A stretch of 64,000 nucleotides of DNA from Myxococcales bacterium (GTDB lineage Bacteria > Myxococcota_A > Polyangia > Polyangiales > JADJMO01), in NCBI GenBank assembly GCA_016709545.1, contig JADJMO010000016.1:124001-188000 (forward strand), given 5' to 3'. The notes under the pieces are model-generated. The model searched no databases. It was not told the DNA's origin and saw only the letters and a program-made list of their open reading frames with translations. The position numbers and the translations under genes are program-made. Numbering within the stretch: position 1 is the stretch's first letter; every line of letters starts with the position of its first letter. Shown here piece by piece: positions 1-9,210 of the stretch.

Positions 1-75
1 ACGGGCTCGGTCGAGATCAAGGATCCGCTCGCCGTCGGTCCGGTCCCTCCCTCGTCCTCCTCCAGCGCAAAGTGA
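1..75 (+). CDS. C-terminal tail of an upstream gene (partial)
   Basis: An open frame enters from the left edge and ends at TGA (73-75), 13 nt before the next ATG. Its last 24 residues are rich in Pro and Ser (it ends SSSSSAK). This is too little to identify a family. Spacing and strand suggest it is co-transcribed with the following membrane protein. Confidence 0.4.
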   Translation, partial: TGSVEIKDPLAVGPVPPSSSSSAK

Positions 76-88
76 GCAAGGCCGCCCG

Positions 89-1882
89 ATGATCCTCTCC
101 CGCTTCTGGTACGCGATCCTCGCCGTCCTCTGCGTCGCCTCGACCTCGCTGGTCTTCGTCGCGATCCACGAGCACAACCGGCTCCGCGAATCCGACACCC
201 GCCTCATCATCGACCACGACCGCGACATCGTGGACTGGTTCCTCCGCATCGACGCCCGCAAGCGCCTCGACGCGCTCGCCATCGCCAGCGGCGACGACCA
301 GCTGCGCAACGGCCGGCTCAAGGCCAACGGCCCGGACAAGGTCGGCGCAGACGTGCGCGACCCGGTCAAGAAGCGCCTCGGCGAGCTCGCCACCAAGATC
401 GGCCAGCTGATCAAGGACGAGGGCAAGGGGACGAGCCCGATCGCCCTCTTCGCCGTCGACGCGCGCGGCCGCGTGGTCGCCCACGTCAACTACGACCGCG
501 CCGCGATGGTGAAGGACGAGTACTTCGAGATGGGCGGCTTCCCCGTGGTGGCCGACGCCCTCCACGGCTGGCTCCGCGACGACACGTGGGTGTTCGACCG
601 CGACGCGATCTACCGCGTGGTCGCGCGCCCCGTCGTCTCCGCCGAGGGCTCGCCGCCCTCTGGCGCGGTGGTCGCGGTCCGCCGCGTCGACGACGGGTAC
701 GCCAAGATGATCAGCGAGCGCACCGAGTCGCCGGTCGTGTTCTACGTCGCCGCGCCCGACGGCGACGGCGTCCGCATCGCCGCCCGCGCAGTCCCCGACA
801 AGAGCGACGTCAACTTCGAGGGCCTCTCGCTCGACGCGAAGAAGCTCGCCGCCGACAAGGCCTACGTCGAGCAGGGCGCCTCGGCGCTCACCCAGCACGG
901 CCCGATGACGATGGCGTTCGCGCGCATCGTCGGCATGGGGTGGGACATGGGCGCCGGCTACGCCGTCGCCCGCAAGGTCGCGGTCATCGACGGTCCGGGC
1001 TCGCTCCTCAACAACGCGGACGAGTCGGACAAGAAGGCGGTGCCCGTCCCCGTCGTCGCCGGCGTCGGCGTCGCCGCGCTGCTCCTCGGCCTCCTCTTCA
1101 CCTTCCTCGAGCACTCGCGTCCGCTGTCGCGGCTCGCGGGCGAGGCGAAGAAGTTCGCCAAGGGCGAGCAGGACGCCATCCCGCTGCCCAAGCTCGGCGG
1201 CCAGACCCGCAAGATCGGGCAGGACGTGAACGACGGCGTCGAGCGCGTGATCGCCAAGGGCGGTGGCGCCTCGCGCAAGGCGGCCGACCTCGAGCAGATC
1301 CTCGGGCCCGTGCCTGCCGCCCCGCAGATGAGCGCGTTCTCGTTCAACTTCGACGGTGGTGCGCCGCCGGCCGCTCCGGCCTCCAGCCCTGCCGCCGCGC
1401 CGGCCGCGGCCGCGAAGCCTCCGGCGGGCATCGACGACATGTTCGCCAACCTCCCGCCCGCGGGCGCTGCCGTCGCCCCCTCGGGCCGGCCGACACCGCC
1501 CGCCGCGGCGCCTGCGGCACCGGCCGTCACACCGAAGGCTCCGGCCGCTGCGCCTCCGCCGCCGAAGGTCGAGGAGGAGGACGACGCCACCCTCGTCGCG
1601 CGCATCCCCGACGAGCTCATGAACGCCAGCAAGACCGGCGAACAGCAGCAGATCGACGACGCCGAAGAGATGCTCCACTGGAAGCAGACCTTCGACGATT
1701 TCGTGGCCCTCCGCGGCAAGTGCGGCGAGGCCACCGCCGGGCTCTCGTTCGACAAGTTCCAGCTGCAGCTCCGCAAGAACAAGGAGCAGCTGGTCAAGCA
1801 GTACGGGTGCAAGCGCGTGAAGTTCACCGTCTACGAGAAGGACGGGAAGGCGGCTTTGAAGGCCACGCCGATCAAGGACTGA
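89..1882 (+). CDS. MXAN_5187-type membrane protein
   Basis: A 597-residue membrane protein. An N-terminal transmembrane segment (about residues 5-27) is followed by a roughly 290-residue extracytoplasmic region of sensor type. A second membrane helix lies at about 317-340, then a HAMP-like stretch (EHSRPLSRLAGEAKKF) and a long Pro/Ala linker (about 410-500). The last ~90 residues (DAEEMLHWKQTFDDF to the end) match my recollection of the MXAN_5187 C-terminal domain found in myxobacteria. Topology resembles a chemoreceptor or sensor kinase, but no kinase, GGDEF or MCP signalling domain is visible. The output is presumably the conserved C-terminal domain. The biochemical role is unknown. Confidence 0.75.
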   Translation: MILSRFWYAILAVLCVASTSLVFVAIHEHNRLRESDTRLIIDHDRDIVDWFLRIDARKRLDALAIASGDDQLRNGRLKANGPDKVGADVRDPVKKRLGELATKIGQLIKDEGKGTSPIALFAVDARGRVVAHVNYDRAAMVKDEYFEMGGFPVVADALHGWLRDDTWVFDRDAIYRVVARPVVSAEGSPPSGAVVAVRRVDDGYAKMISERTESPVVFYVAAPDGDGVRIAARAVPDKSDVNFEGLSLDAKKLAADKAYVEQGASALTQHGPMTMAFARIVGMGWDMGAGYAVARKVAVIDGPGSLLNNADESDKKAVPVPVVAGVGVAALLLGLLFTFLEHSRPLSRLAGEAKKFAKGEQDAIPLPKLGGQTRKIGQDVNDGVERVIAKGGGASRKAADLEQILGPVPAAPQMSAFSFNFDGGAPPAAPASSPAAAPAAAAKPPAGIDDMFANLPPAGAAVAPSGRPTPPAAAPAAPAVTPKAPAAAPPPPKVEEEDDATLVARIPDELMNASKTGEQQQIDDAEEMLHWKQTFDDFVALRGKCGEATAGLSFDKFQLQLRKNKEQLVKQYGCKRVKFTVYEKDGKAALKATPIKD

Positions 1883-1940
1883 CGCGGCGTGTCGAAGTGC
1901 GGCGCCGAGCTGGAAGGCGGCGCCGTGCAGGTCTGCTTGC

Positions 1941-1946
1941 TACATT
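1941..1946 (+). promoter_or_regulatory. -10 hexamer, leaderless-type promoter
   Basis: TACATT lies exactly 6 nt before the ATG at 1953, so a start site at normal distance would fall on the A of ATG. No good -35 box is visible. Confidence 0.45.
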
Positions 1947-1952
1947 CGGCGG

Positions 1953-3359
1953 ATGGGTCGCCTTCTTCCTTTCGGCCTCGGTCTCCTGCTCTTCTCGTCC
2001 GGCTGCTCGAGCACGGGCTTCGACGTCGGCCTGACCGACGCCGAGGCCGACGCGGCGAGCGACGTCGTCGACGGCACGTTCGCCGACAGTCCGAGCGACG
2101 CGCCCGAGAAGAACGCCTGCGGGGGCACGACCCCGCTGCCCACCGCGCCCGGCGAGAACTGCGGCGCGTGTGGCAAGTTCGTCTGCGACGCGTCGAAGGA
2201 GTCGGTGCACTGCGAGGACGCCGGCAAGAACGTCTGCGGTGGCTGCGGCAAGATCACGCTGAAGCTCGGCGACAAGTGCGACGCGTGTGGGCGCCTGGTC
2301 TGCAAGGCCGACGGCACCGGCCTGACCTGCCTCGACCCGGGCACCAACCCCTGCGGGGGCTGCACGCCGCTGCCCGGGAAGGTCGGTGACCCGTGCGGCG
2401 GTGGCACGTGCGGCACCGGTACCCTGAGCTGCGCGACCAGCGAGACCTACACGTGCAAGGGGGCGGTCGGCTCCAACGCGTGCGGTGGCTGCGGGACGCT
2501 CGTCGGCACCCCGGGTTCGGCCTGCGGCGGCTGCGGCGTCTACACCTGCGCGGCAGACAAGAACTCGGTCGCGTGCCAGGAGGCCGCCCCGGCGCCGGGC
2601 ACCGCGTGCGGCACGTGCAAGTCGTCGACCTTCGCCTGCTCGGCGCTCGCCACGACCACCTGCACCAAGCCCGACGACGCCGTCAGCGCTCTCGACCTGA
2701 ACATGGAGAAGACGAGCGGCGCGCTCGCTCCCCGCTTCGACCACGCGCGCCAGCTCGCCGTCGCCTACACCGCGCGCCACAGCGGGCGCATCCAGTCGAT
2801 CAAGGTGGTGCTCGCCAAGGGCCGCTACCAGTGCCCCCTGTCGACCGGCACCAGCAGCGACGGTGGCTTCGTCTCGGACGTGGGCACCTTCAGCAGCGAG
2901 ACCGGCGTGACCGACATCGGCCCCCTCGACGTGGGCATCCCGTGCGCGAGCCTCGATCCTTCGTGCGCCTGCAAGGTCGACGGGGGCGTCTGCAGCTGCA
3001 GCGGCTCCACGGACGGCTCCATCTACGTGTACCTCTACAAGGGCGTACCCAACGGAACGGGGACCGTGATCGCCTCGGCGTTCCTGCCCGCGTCGAGCGT
3101 CACCAGCGCTCCCTCCGCGCAGACCTTCACCTTCCCGGCCACCATCACCGCCGTCGCCAAGGGCGACCCGATCTACTTCCTCTTCCTCACCACGAGCACG
3201 ATCGACGCGTTCGAGTTCTCCGGCCTCGATCCCGGCCCGTCCAGCAGCGATCCCGACCTCACGCTCTATGGACGCACGGTGTTCCCGAGCAGCAGCTACG
3301 GAAAGCACCCGACCTCGGCGGTCCCTGCGACGACGGTCCAGATGCTGGGCTGCTTCTAG
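1953..3359 (+). CDS. Cys-rich repeat lipoprotein
   Basis: A 468-residue secreted lipoprotein. A short signal peptide ends in the lipobox FSSGC (Cys18), followed by an Asp/Ala-rich linker (DAEADAASD). Residues ~50-240 carry about six degenerate Cys-rich repeats with CGGC or CGxC cores, such as NACGGCGTLVGTPGSACGGC, probably disulfide-bonded outside the cell. The second half is Ser/Thr-rich and predicted beta (VQTFTFPATITAVAKGDPIYF-like strands). It resembles the stalked Cys-rich surface lipoproteins common in Polyangia. No enzymatic motif was seen. It probably has its own promoter. Confidence 0.7.
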   Translation: MGRLLPFGLGLLLFSSGCSSTGFDVGLTDAEADAASDVVDGTFADSPSDAPEKNACGGTTPLPTAPGENCGACGKFVCDASKESVHCEDAGKNVCGGCGKITLKLGDKCDACGRLVCKADGTGLTCLDPGTNPCGGCTPLPGKVGDPCGGGTCGTGTLSCATSETYTCKGAVGSNACGGCGTLVGTPGSACGGCGVYTCAADKNSVACQEAAPAPGTACGTCKSSTFACSALATTTCTKPDDAVSALDLNMEKTSGALAPRFDHARQLAVAYTARHSGRIQSIKVVLAKGRYQCPLSTGTSSDGGFVSDVGTFSSETGVTDIGPLDVGIPCASLDPSCACKVDGGVCSCSGSTDGSIYVYLYKGVPNGTGTVIASAFLPASSVTSAPSAQTFTFPATITAVAKGDPIYFLFLTTSTIDAFEFSGLDPGPSSSDPDLTLYGRTVFPSSSYGKHPTSAVPATTVQMLGCF

Positions 3360-3365
3360 TACGAT
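3360..3365 (+). promoter_or_regulatory. -10 hexamer, leaderless-type promoter
   Basis: TACGAT overlaps the stop codon of the preceding lipoprotein gene and ends exactly 6 nt before the ATG at 3372, the same geometry as at 1941. Confidence 0.45.
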
Positions 3366-3371
3366 CTCAGG

Positions 3372-3695
3372 ATGACCCTGGTCCCCTGCAACACCTGCCG
3401 TCGCCACGTCCGCCTCGACGAGGCTTCGTGTCCCTTCTGTGGCGGCGCGGTCGCTGCTGCGATCGCCTCCCCGGAGACCTCGACGCCGCGCCTCGGCCGC
3501 GCAGCGCTCGCCGCCCTCGGTGCCATCGGCGTCGGCCTCGGGCTCGCGGGATGCCCGACCCCGATGGCCACCCTCTACGGGGGTCCACCCACGCCGAGGC
3601 CAGAGCCCACCACGTCCACCTCCGCCTCCGCCTCGGACAGCACCGCCCCGGCGGCGTCAGAGGTCGCCATCTACGGCGCCCCTCCGGCCCCCTGA
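3372..3695 (+). CDS. small zinc-ribbon membrane protein
   Basis: A 107-residue protein. Two Cys pairs at the very N-terminus (CNTC and CPFC, about 17 residues apart) form a predicted zinc ribbon. One hydrophobic helix follows (ALGAIGVGLGLAGC) and ends in a Cys in a lipobox-like setting. The tail is low-complexity Pro/Thr/Ser and ends EVAIYGAPPAP. Proteins with this build (ribbon, helix, YGAPP ending) seem to recur in Polyangia, but I know of no function. The ribbon before the helix argues against an ordinary signal peptide, so the ribbon is probably cytoplasmic. Confidence 0.6.
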   Translation: MTLVPCNTCRRHVRLDEASCPFCGGAVAAAIASPETSTPRLGRAALAALGAIGVGLGLAGCPTPMATLYGGPPTPRPEPTTSTSASASDSTAPAASEVAIYGAPPAP

Positions 3696-3722
3696 GGCCC
3701 ACATCGTGCAGAGGGTGACGCC

Positions 3723-4970
3723 ATGACGACCCCCCTCCGCGAGGTGGACACCGCCTGGCTGCACATGGGCGGCGAGACCAACCGCATGGTCATCGACGCC
3801 GTGCTGTTCCTCGACGGCCCCCTCGATCGTGCCGCGCTCGCCTCGCTGATCGAGTCGCGCCTCCTGCGTCACGAGCGCTTCGTCCGCCGCGTCCGCGAGG
3901 GCACGCGGCCCGTCTGGGAGCGCGACCCGCACTTCCACCTCGACAACCACCTCTCGCACGTGGCGCTGCCGGCGCCCGCCGACGAGGCGGCCCTCCGCGA
4001 CCGGATCAGTCAGGAGCTCAGCACCCCGCTCGATCCAGCGCGCCCGCTGTGGCGCGTCACGATGCTCGACGGCCACGGCGCCGGCACCCTGCTGCACGCG
4101 CGGATCCACCACTGCATCGCGGACGGCGTGGCCCTCGTGAAGGTCCTGCTCGGGCTCACCGACGAGCTCGCGGAGGTGGAGCCCGCGACGGTCGGTGTGG
4201 ACGATCCCCACCTCACCGGCCTCGCCCGCCTCCGGGCGCTCGCGGGTCGCGCGACCGCGCTCGGCGAGACGCTGCTCCTCTCGTCCGATCCGACCGATTG
4301 GCCGCTCAAGGGTCCGCTCGGCGTCCGCAAGCGCGTGGCGTGGTCGTCCGCGACGTCGCTCGAGAGGATCCGCGACGCCGGCCGCGCGCAGGGGGGCACG
4401 CTCAACGACGTCGTCCTCGCCGCGGCCGCGGGCTCGCTCCGCCGCTACCTGCTCGCCAAGGGCGTCGCGCCGCGCTCGCTCCGGGCGCTCGTGCCCGTGT
4501 TCCTGAAGACGAACACGAGCGAGGGCGACGCGCTCGGCAACCACTTCGGGCTCGTGTTCGTCGAGCTGCCCGTCGACCTCCCGACCAAGGAAGAGCGCCT
4601 CGCCGCGGTCCGCGGCCGGATGGCTGCGATCAAGGCGTCGCAAGAGCCGGCGATGGCCGTCGACGTGCTCTCGCTGATGGGCGCGGTGCCGAGCGCCGTG
4701 GAGCAGATCGGCGTCGACCTGTTCACCGCCAAGGCGACCGTCATGATGACCAACGTGCCCGGGCCGCCGGTGGCCGTGCACCTCGCCGGGCGGCGCGTGG
4801 AGTCCATGCTCGTGTGGGCGCCGTCGGGCGGCACGATCGGTCTGAGCGTGAGCGTCCTCAGCTACGCAGGGGCCGTCCGCATCGGCGTCCGGTCCGACGG
4901 CGGCGTCATCCCCGATCCCGAGGCGCTGGTCGCCGGGTTCGAGGAGGAGCTCCGCGCGCTCCTGTCCTGA
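3723..4970 (+). CDS. WS/DGAT-family O-acyltransferase
   Basis: A 415-residue member of the bacterial wax ester synthase/diacylglycerol acyltransferase family. These enzymes transfer acyl groups from acyl-CoA to fatty alcohols or diacylglycerol to make storage lipid at the membrane. The catalytic HHxxxDG motif is intact (HHCIADG, residues 129-135). Other family blocks are present: LNDVVLAAAAGSLRRYL, NVPGPP and the C-terminal SYAGAVRIGV region. The length is a little shorter than the ~450-470 of well-known WS/DGATs. A hairpin follows 41 nt after the stop, so the gene probably ends its own transcript. Confidence 0.85.
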   Translation: MTTPLREVDTAWLHMGGETNRMVIDAVLFLDGPLDRAALASLIESRLLRHERFVRRVREGTRPVWERDPHFHLDNHLSHVALPAPADEAALRDRISQELSTPLDPARPLWRVTMLDGHGAGTLLHARIHHCIADGVALVKVLLGLTDELAEVEPATVGVDDPHLTGLARLRALAGRATALGETLLLSSDPTDWPLKGPLGVRKRVAWSSATSLERIRDAGRAQGGTLNDVVLAAAAGSLRRYLLAKGVAPRSLRALVPVFLKTNTSEGDALGNHFGLVFVELPVDLPTKEERLAAVRGRMAAIKASQEPAMAVDVLSLMGAVPSAVEQIGVDLFTAKATVMMTNVPGPPVAVHLAGRRVESMLVWAPSGGTIGLSVSVLSYAGAVRIGVRSDGGVIPDPEALVAGFEEELRALLS

Positions 4971-5010
4971 CGTGGGTCTCCTGACGTTGGAACCGCGCAT
5001 GCATCGCCCA

Positions 5011-5038
5011 GGCAGGGCCTCGTCTCGCAGGCCCTGCC
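5011..5038 (+). terminator. perfect 10-bp hairpin, terminator-like
   Basis: GGCAGGGCCT at 5011-5020 and AGGCCCTGCC at 5029-5038 are perfect inverted arms around an 8-nt loop. The hairpin starts 41 nt after the acyltransferase stop. No T-tract follows, which is usual in very GC-rich genomes. Confidence 0.5.
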
Positions 5039-5101
5039 GCGCACGCACCGCGCACTCGCCGCGCGTCCGCGCACCTGGTTCGCCGACGGAGAGCTCCGAC
5101 C

Positions 5102-5299
5102 ATGCACATCGACGTCACCGAAGACGAAGCCCGTTACCTCGCCGACCAGCTCGAGCGTCGACTCGCCGCCCTGGAGCAGGAGCAGCACCAGGCGAGCCCG
5201 GGGGTGCTCGCGCCCCTCGTCGAAGCCGAGCTCACCCGCCTCCGCGCCCTGACCCACCGCTTCCGCCGGCTCGCGGACGACGCCTCCCTCGTGGGGTAG
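5102..5299 (+). CDS. small helical hypothetical protein
   Basis: A 65-residue protein beginning MHIDVTEDEARYLADQLERRL. It is almost entirely charged and predicted as two amphipathic helices (EDEARYLADQLERRLAAL and EAELTRLRALTHRF). It has no Cys, signal peptide or membrane helix. The composition fits coding use better than the surrounding frames. Family unknown. It lies between a terminator-like hairpin and cmk. Confidence 0.5.
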   Translation: MHIDVTEDEARYLADQLERRLAALEQEQHQASPGVLAPLVEAELTRLRALTHRFRRLADDASLVG

Positions 5300-5371
5300 C
5301 CGAGATCGGCAGGGCCTCGGCCCGAACGGCGCTTTACGCTCGCCGACCGAACGGTTACCCCTCGGCCCCGG

Positions 5372-6103
5372 ATGGCCGCCCTTCCGCGCATGAGCGCCGT
5401 CGTCGCGATGGACGGCCCCGCAGGCGCGGGGAAGTCCACGGTGGCGCGCCGCGTTGCCCAGGCGTTGGGCTTCACGCTCCTCGACACCGGCGCGCTCTAC
5501 CGCACCGTCGCCCTCGCCGCCGTGCGCCGCGGGATCGGCTTCGACGACGCCGTCGCGGTCACGGCGCTCGCCGAGGAGCTCGTCGCGCGCGAGGCGCTCG
5601 TGCTCGAGGCCCTGCCCGACGCCGGCATGGACGTGCGCCTCGAGGGCGAGCGGGTCGGTGACGCCATCCGCACCCCCGCGGTCTCGATGGGGGCGTCCAC
5701 GGTCAGCGCGATCCCCGGCGTGCGCGCCGCGCTGCTCGACGCCCAGCGCACGTTCGCCGCTCATGCGGGGGTCGTCTGCGAGGGGCGCGACATCGGCACC
5801 GTCGTGTTCCCCGACGCCACGCTCAAGATCTTCCTCACGGCCTCGACCGACGAGCGCGCCCGTCGTCGCCACTCCGAGCTGGTCGCCCGCGAGGGGGCCC
5901 GCGCGCCCACCTTCGAGGCCACGCGCGCCGAGGTGGAGCAGCGCGACGCCCAGGATCAATCGCGCGCGATCGCGCCGCTCCGAAAGGCCGACGACGCCGT
6001 GCTGGTCGACACCACGGGCCTCGATTTCGACGCCGTGGTGGCCCGCTGCCTCGAGCTCGCGCGCGCGCGCAACCTCCCCCGCGATCAGGCGGGGATCGGA
6101 TGA
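5372..6103 (+). CDS. cmk: cytidylate kinase
   Basis: Cytidylate kinase phosphorylates CMP and dCMP with ATP to feed nucleotide synthesis in the cytoplasm. The P-loop reads GPAGAGKST. The LLDTGALYRTVAL segment, the GRDIGTVVFPDA segment and the RRHSEL lid-type block are all typical, and the length (243 residues) is normal. Two starts are possible: ATG 5372 or ATG 5390 (MSAVVAMDG), the latter fitting the family N-terminus better. The TGA stop overlaps the ATG of the next gene (ATGA at 6100-6103), implying translational coupling. Confidence 0.93.
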   Translation: MAALPRMSAVVAMDGPAGAGKSTVARRVAQALGFTLLDTGALYRTVALAAVRRGIGFDDAVAVTALAEELVAREALVLEALPDAGMDVRLEGERVGDAIRTPAVSMGASTVSAIPGVRAALLDAQRTFAAHAGVVCEGRDIGTVVFPDATLKIFLTASTDERARRRHSELVAREGARAPTFEATRAEVEQRDAQDQSRAIAPLRKADDAVLVDTTGLDFDAVVARCLELARARNLPRDQAGIG

Positions 6104-7625
6104 GAACCCTCCCGGCCCTGGTGCACGTGCGAGCGGGTGCGCGGGAGGGCGATCGCCCCGTGGACGAGGTGTCCGCGCGCACGATGAACGTCGACGCGCT
6201 CCGCCGCGATCTGCAAGGGGGCGCGCTCCCGCGCGACACCGAGGTGCTCTTCACCGGCATCAGCGACTGGACCCCGGCCCACGCGATCCCCGAGCTCTGG
6301 GTCGCGGGCCCCGCGCAGACGGTCGTCGAAGACGAGGAGCCCGCGTCGTCCGTCGGCGAGTCGTCGCGCCGCTCCGTCGCGCCCGACGCCGGCCGCCGTC
6401 GCAAGAGCTTCGGCGCGCTCGCGTGGGTCGGCGCGGTCTTCGGCGCGCTCGCGCTGCTCGCCACCGGCCTCGGCGCCGTCTACCTCGTCTACTTCCACTA
6501 CAAGCCCGTCGCCGTCCAGCACCTGCCCCGCAAGTGCACGGTCGCCGTGCGCGTCGACCTCGTCGACACCTACCGCTTCGATCCGGCCAAGAACGGGCTA
6601 CCGCCGCTCGTGAACAGCCTGCTGCGGGGGCCGCCCAAGCCGCCTCCGCCCGGTCCGCAGCCGCCCGAGCCTCCGCCGTTGCCGGAGCGGCTCAAGGTGC
6701 AAGCGGGCATCGACCTCGGCATGGGTCACGTCCGCGAGTTCGCGGTCTGCGTCTACCAGGACCACAAGGCGCCGAGCAAAGACCCGTTCCTCGGCTTCCG
6801 CGCGGTGGTCGCGGTCGGCGGCAAGATCAAGGGCGGCGTCATCCCTGGTCTGTTCGAGGCGCTGCGCACCGAGGCTCGCTCGCCCCGGCTGGCCTGCGGC
6901 TCGACGGCGTCGGCCCGACCGCGGTCATCCGCGGCAAGCTCGCCGGCGTGGACTTCGTCGTGGGCCAGGCCGACGACGGCACGCTCCTCTTCGCCTTCTC
7001 GGACGAGGCGCTCGCCTCTGCGCGCGAGCTGCGCCCCGAAGAAGACGCCAAGGCCTCCACCGGCCTGCTCAACGAGGGCGCGATCGAGGTCTCCGCGAGC
7101 CACTACCCGTTCGGTCTCCTCGGTCTCGTGACGCCGCCCAAGGAGCTCATGACGGTGCTGCCGCGCCTCGCGAAGATCCAGAACGGGCACCTCGCGCTCC
7201 ACTTCGGCAAGGCGCCGCGCGCCGTGCTCACGGTGGAGCCCGACAAGGCGAGCGAGGCCAAGTCGATCGAGGAGGCGGTCAAGGAGCTCCTCGAGGTCGT
7301 GCAGACGGAGCTCACCAAGATGCCGCGCGACTGGATCGGCGAGCACGGCGCGGTCGGCGGCGCGCACCTCTCCCGTGAGGATCTGCGCATCACGCTGCGC
7401 CTGGATTTCCGCCTCTCCGACCTCGATCGCGGCACCAAGGAGCTCGCCGCGCAGGTGGACGACCCGAAGTCGCCCTGGAACACGAGCACGCTGCCCAAGC
7501 TCGGCCTCGCGCCCTCGCCGTCGGCCTCGGCTTCGGCCTCCGCTTCGGGCTCGGCGTCCGGGGCGCCCTCGCTGCCCCCGAGCGTCTCGCCGAGCCTGGT
7601 GCCCCCGACCGAAGGGGACGACTGA
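6100..7625 (+). CDS. GYF-like membrane protein (frameshifted)
   Basis: An approximately 508-residue protein read in one frame to about 6890 and then in another to the TGA at 7625; the translation stays sensible on both sides, so one indel is likely. Residues ~28-67 (LRRDLQGGALPRDTEVLFTG..DW) look like a GYF_2 domain. A membrane helix follows (about 107-130), then a large exported region with a Pro-rich loop and several conserved-looking blocks (FDPAKNGLPPLVNSL, RDWIGEHGAV). The tail is a Ser/Ala low-complexity tract. No enzyme motif was seen. The gene overlaps both neighbours, so it belongs to the cmk operon. Confidence 0.6.
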
Positions 7626-8572
7626 TGGCCGCCACCGAAGACGACGATCGCGACGAGCGCGACAGCGACGCCGAGGTACCCCCGCGAGGCGGCGTGGTGC
7701 TCGGCCTGATCAAGACCATCCGGCCCCACCAGTGGGTCAAGAACCTCTTCGTCCTCGCGCCGATCTTCTTCGCGAAGAACGTGTTCCAGACGCCGCTCCT
7801 CCTGCGCGCGCTCGGCGCCGTCGCCGCGTTCTGCCTGCTCTCCGGCGCCGTCTACACGTTGAACGATCTGGTCGACGTCGAGGCCGACCGCGTCCATCCG
7901 AAGAAGCGATTCCGGCCGATCCCCTCGGGGCAGGTGCCCGAGCCCGTGGCGCGCGTGTTCCTCGGCGTGCTCGTGGTGGTGGTCTTCGCGCTCTCGGCGG
8001 TGTTCCTGCCGAGGGGCTTCGTGTTCACGGCGGCGGGCTATTTCGCCCTCAACGTCGCTTACTCGCTCAAGCTCAAGAAGATCCCGTTCCTCGACGTCGC
8101 GTGCATCTCGGCCGGGTTCGTCCTGCGCGTCCTCGGCGGCGGGTTCGCCATCGACGTCAAGGTGAGCTGGTACATGTTCGCGTGCACCGCGCTCCTCGCG
8201 CTGTTCCTCGGCTTCGGCAAGCGGCGCCACGAGATCGCCCAGGAGAAGGCCGGCAAGCAGCGCAAGGCCCTCGAGGCGTACACGGCCAAGGGCCTCGACA
8301 TCACCCTCTACGTCACCGGCGGCCTCACGCTCGTGACGTACGTGGCCTACACCCTCGACCACTCCACGCGCGCGTTCTTCAAGAGCGATCAGCTGTGGAT
8401 GACGACCCCCTCGGTGGTCATCGGCGTCGCGCGGTTCCTGCAGATCGTCATGGGCCACCCGAAGGCCGAGTCCCCCACCCAGGAGATGCTGCGGGACAGC
8501 CTCTTCGTCCTCAACCTCGTCGCCTGGGCAGTGGTCGTCGTCGCGATCGTCTATCGTATCCGTCCGACGTGA
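7625..8572 (+). CDS. UbiA-family prenyltransferase, DPPR synthase-like
   Basis: A 315-residue integral membrane protein of the UbiA superfamily, closest in motif to decaprenyl-phosphate phosphoribosyltransferase. That enzyme moves a 5-phosphoribosyl group from PRPP to a polyprenyl phosphate. The N-terminal block IRPHQWVKNLFVLAP and the Asp motif NDLVDVEADRVHPKKRFRPI are characteristic. The second cluster KLKKIPFLDVACISAGFVLR is also present. About eight or nine membrane helices are visible. The ATG overlaps the preceding TGA (TGATG). In actinobacteria the product feeds arabinan synthesis; the pathway here is not evident from neighbours. Confidence 0.82.
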   Translation: MAATEDDDRDERDSDAEVPPRGGVVLGLIKTIRPHQWVKNLFVLAPIFFAKNVFQTPLLLRALGAVAAFCLLSGAVYTLNDLVDVEADRVHPKKRFRPIPSGQVPEPVARVFLGVLVVVVFALSAVFLPRGFVFTAAGYFALNVAYSLKLKKIPFLDVACISAGFVLRVLGGGFAIDVKVSWYMFACTALLALFLGFGKRRHEIAQEKAGKQRKALEAYTAKGLDITLYVTGGLTLVTYVAYTLDHSTRAFFKSDQLWMTTPSVVIGVARFLQIVMGHPKAESPTQEMLRDSLFVLNLVAWAVVVVAIVYRIRPT

Positions 8573-8577
8573 CCGCC

Positions 8578-9210
8578 ATGGCCCCGAACCCTCCCGCCGC
8601 ACGCGTGGCCACCCTGATGGCCTGCCTGATGTCGACGTCCGCCGTGGCGTGCACGGGCACGGCGCCACCTCCGCCCGCGCCGCCGCCGTCCACGAGCGTC
8701 GCCAAGCCCGTCGCCTCCAGCAAGCCAGACCCTCCCGCCTACCTCGCCAAGTTCCCCGGCCTCTGGGTGCGCAGCGGCGAGGACGTCGTCGAGGCGCCCC
8801 CGGAAGACGTCGCGCTCGCCAAGACCTACCCACGCTCCGACGACAAGGGCCCCGTCGTCGACGGCCATCGCCTCACGCTGCTGGTCAAGAAGACCAAACT
8901 CAAGATCGGCGAAGAGGTTCGCGTGCTCCACGTGCACGAGGTCACCATCGAGGGCGAGATGCTCTTCCCGATGGGCCCGAAGGCCGTGCGTGGCGAGCAC
9001 CTCGACGGCAAGCTCGTGAGCCCCACCGTGCTCGGCGACCCGAACCCGTTCGTGCCCGACGTCTACGACGGGCCGACCATGCAGAGCCCGGGCGCCGACT
9101 ATTCCTGGGAGATCACCCGCTACAAGTTCACCGCCGCCGGCGTGCACACGGTGCAGTGGCGGCTCGGCAAGTACCAGAGCAACGTCATCACCCTGCAGGT
9201 CTCGCCGTGA
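8578..9210 (+). CDS. lipoprotein of unknown function
   Basis: A 210-residue secreted protein with a signal peptide ending SAVAC (Cys25), then a Pro/Ser-rich linker. The folded part (about residues 50-210) contains FPGLWVRSGEDVVEAPPEDV, a basic strand LTLLVKKTKLKIGEEVRVLHV and an ending HTVQWRLGKYQSNVITLQVSP, which suggests an all-beta, Ig-like fold. I do not recognise the family. The gene begins 5 nt after the prenyltransferase stop, and its own stop overlaps the possible GTG start of leuS (GTGA). Confidence 0.6.
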   Translation: MAPNPPAARVATLMACLMSTSAVACTGTAPPPPAPPPSTSVAKPVASSKPDPPAYLAKFPGLWVRSGEDVVEAPPEDVALAKTYPRSDDKGPVVDGHRLTLLVKKTKLKIGEEVRVLHVHEVTIEGEMLFPMGPKAVRGEHLDGKLVSPTVLGDPNPFVPDVYDGPTMQSPGADYSWEITRYKFTAAGVHTVQWRLGKYQSNVITLQVSP

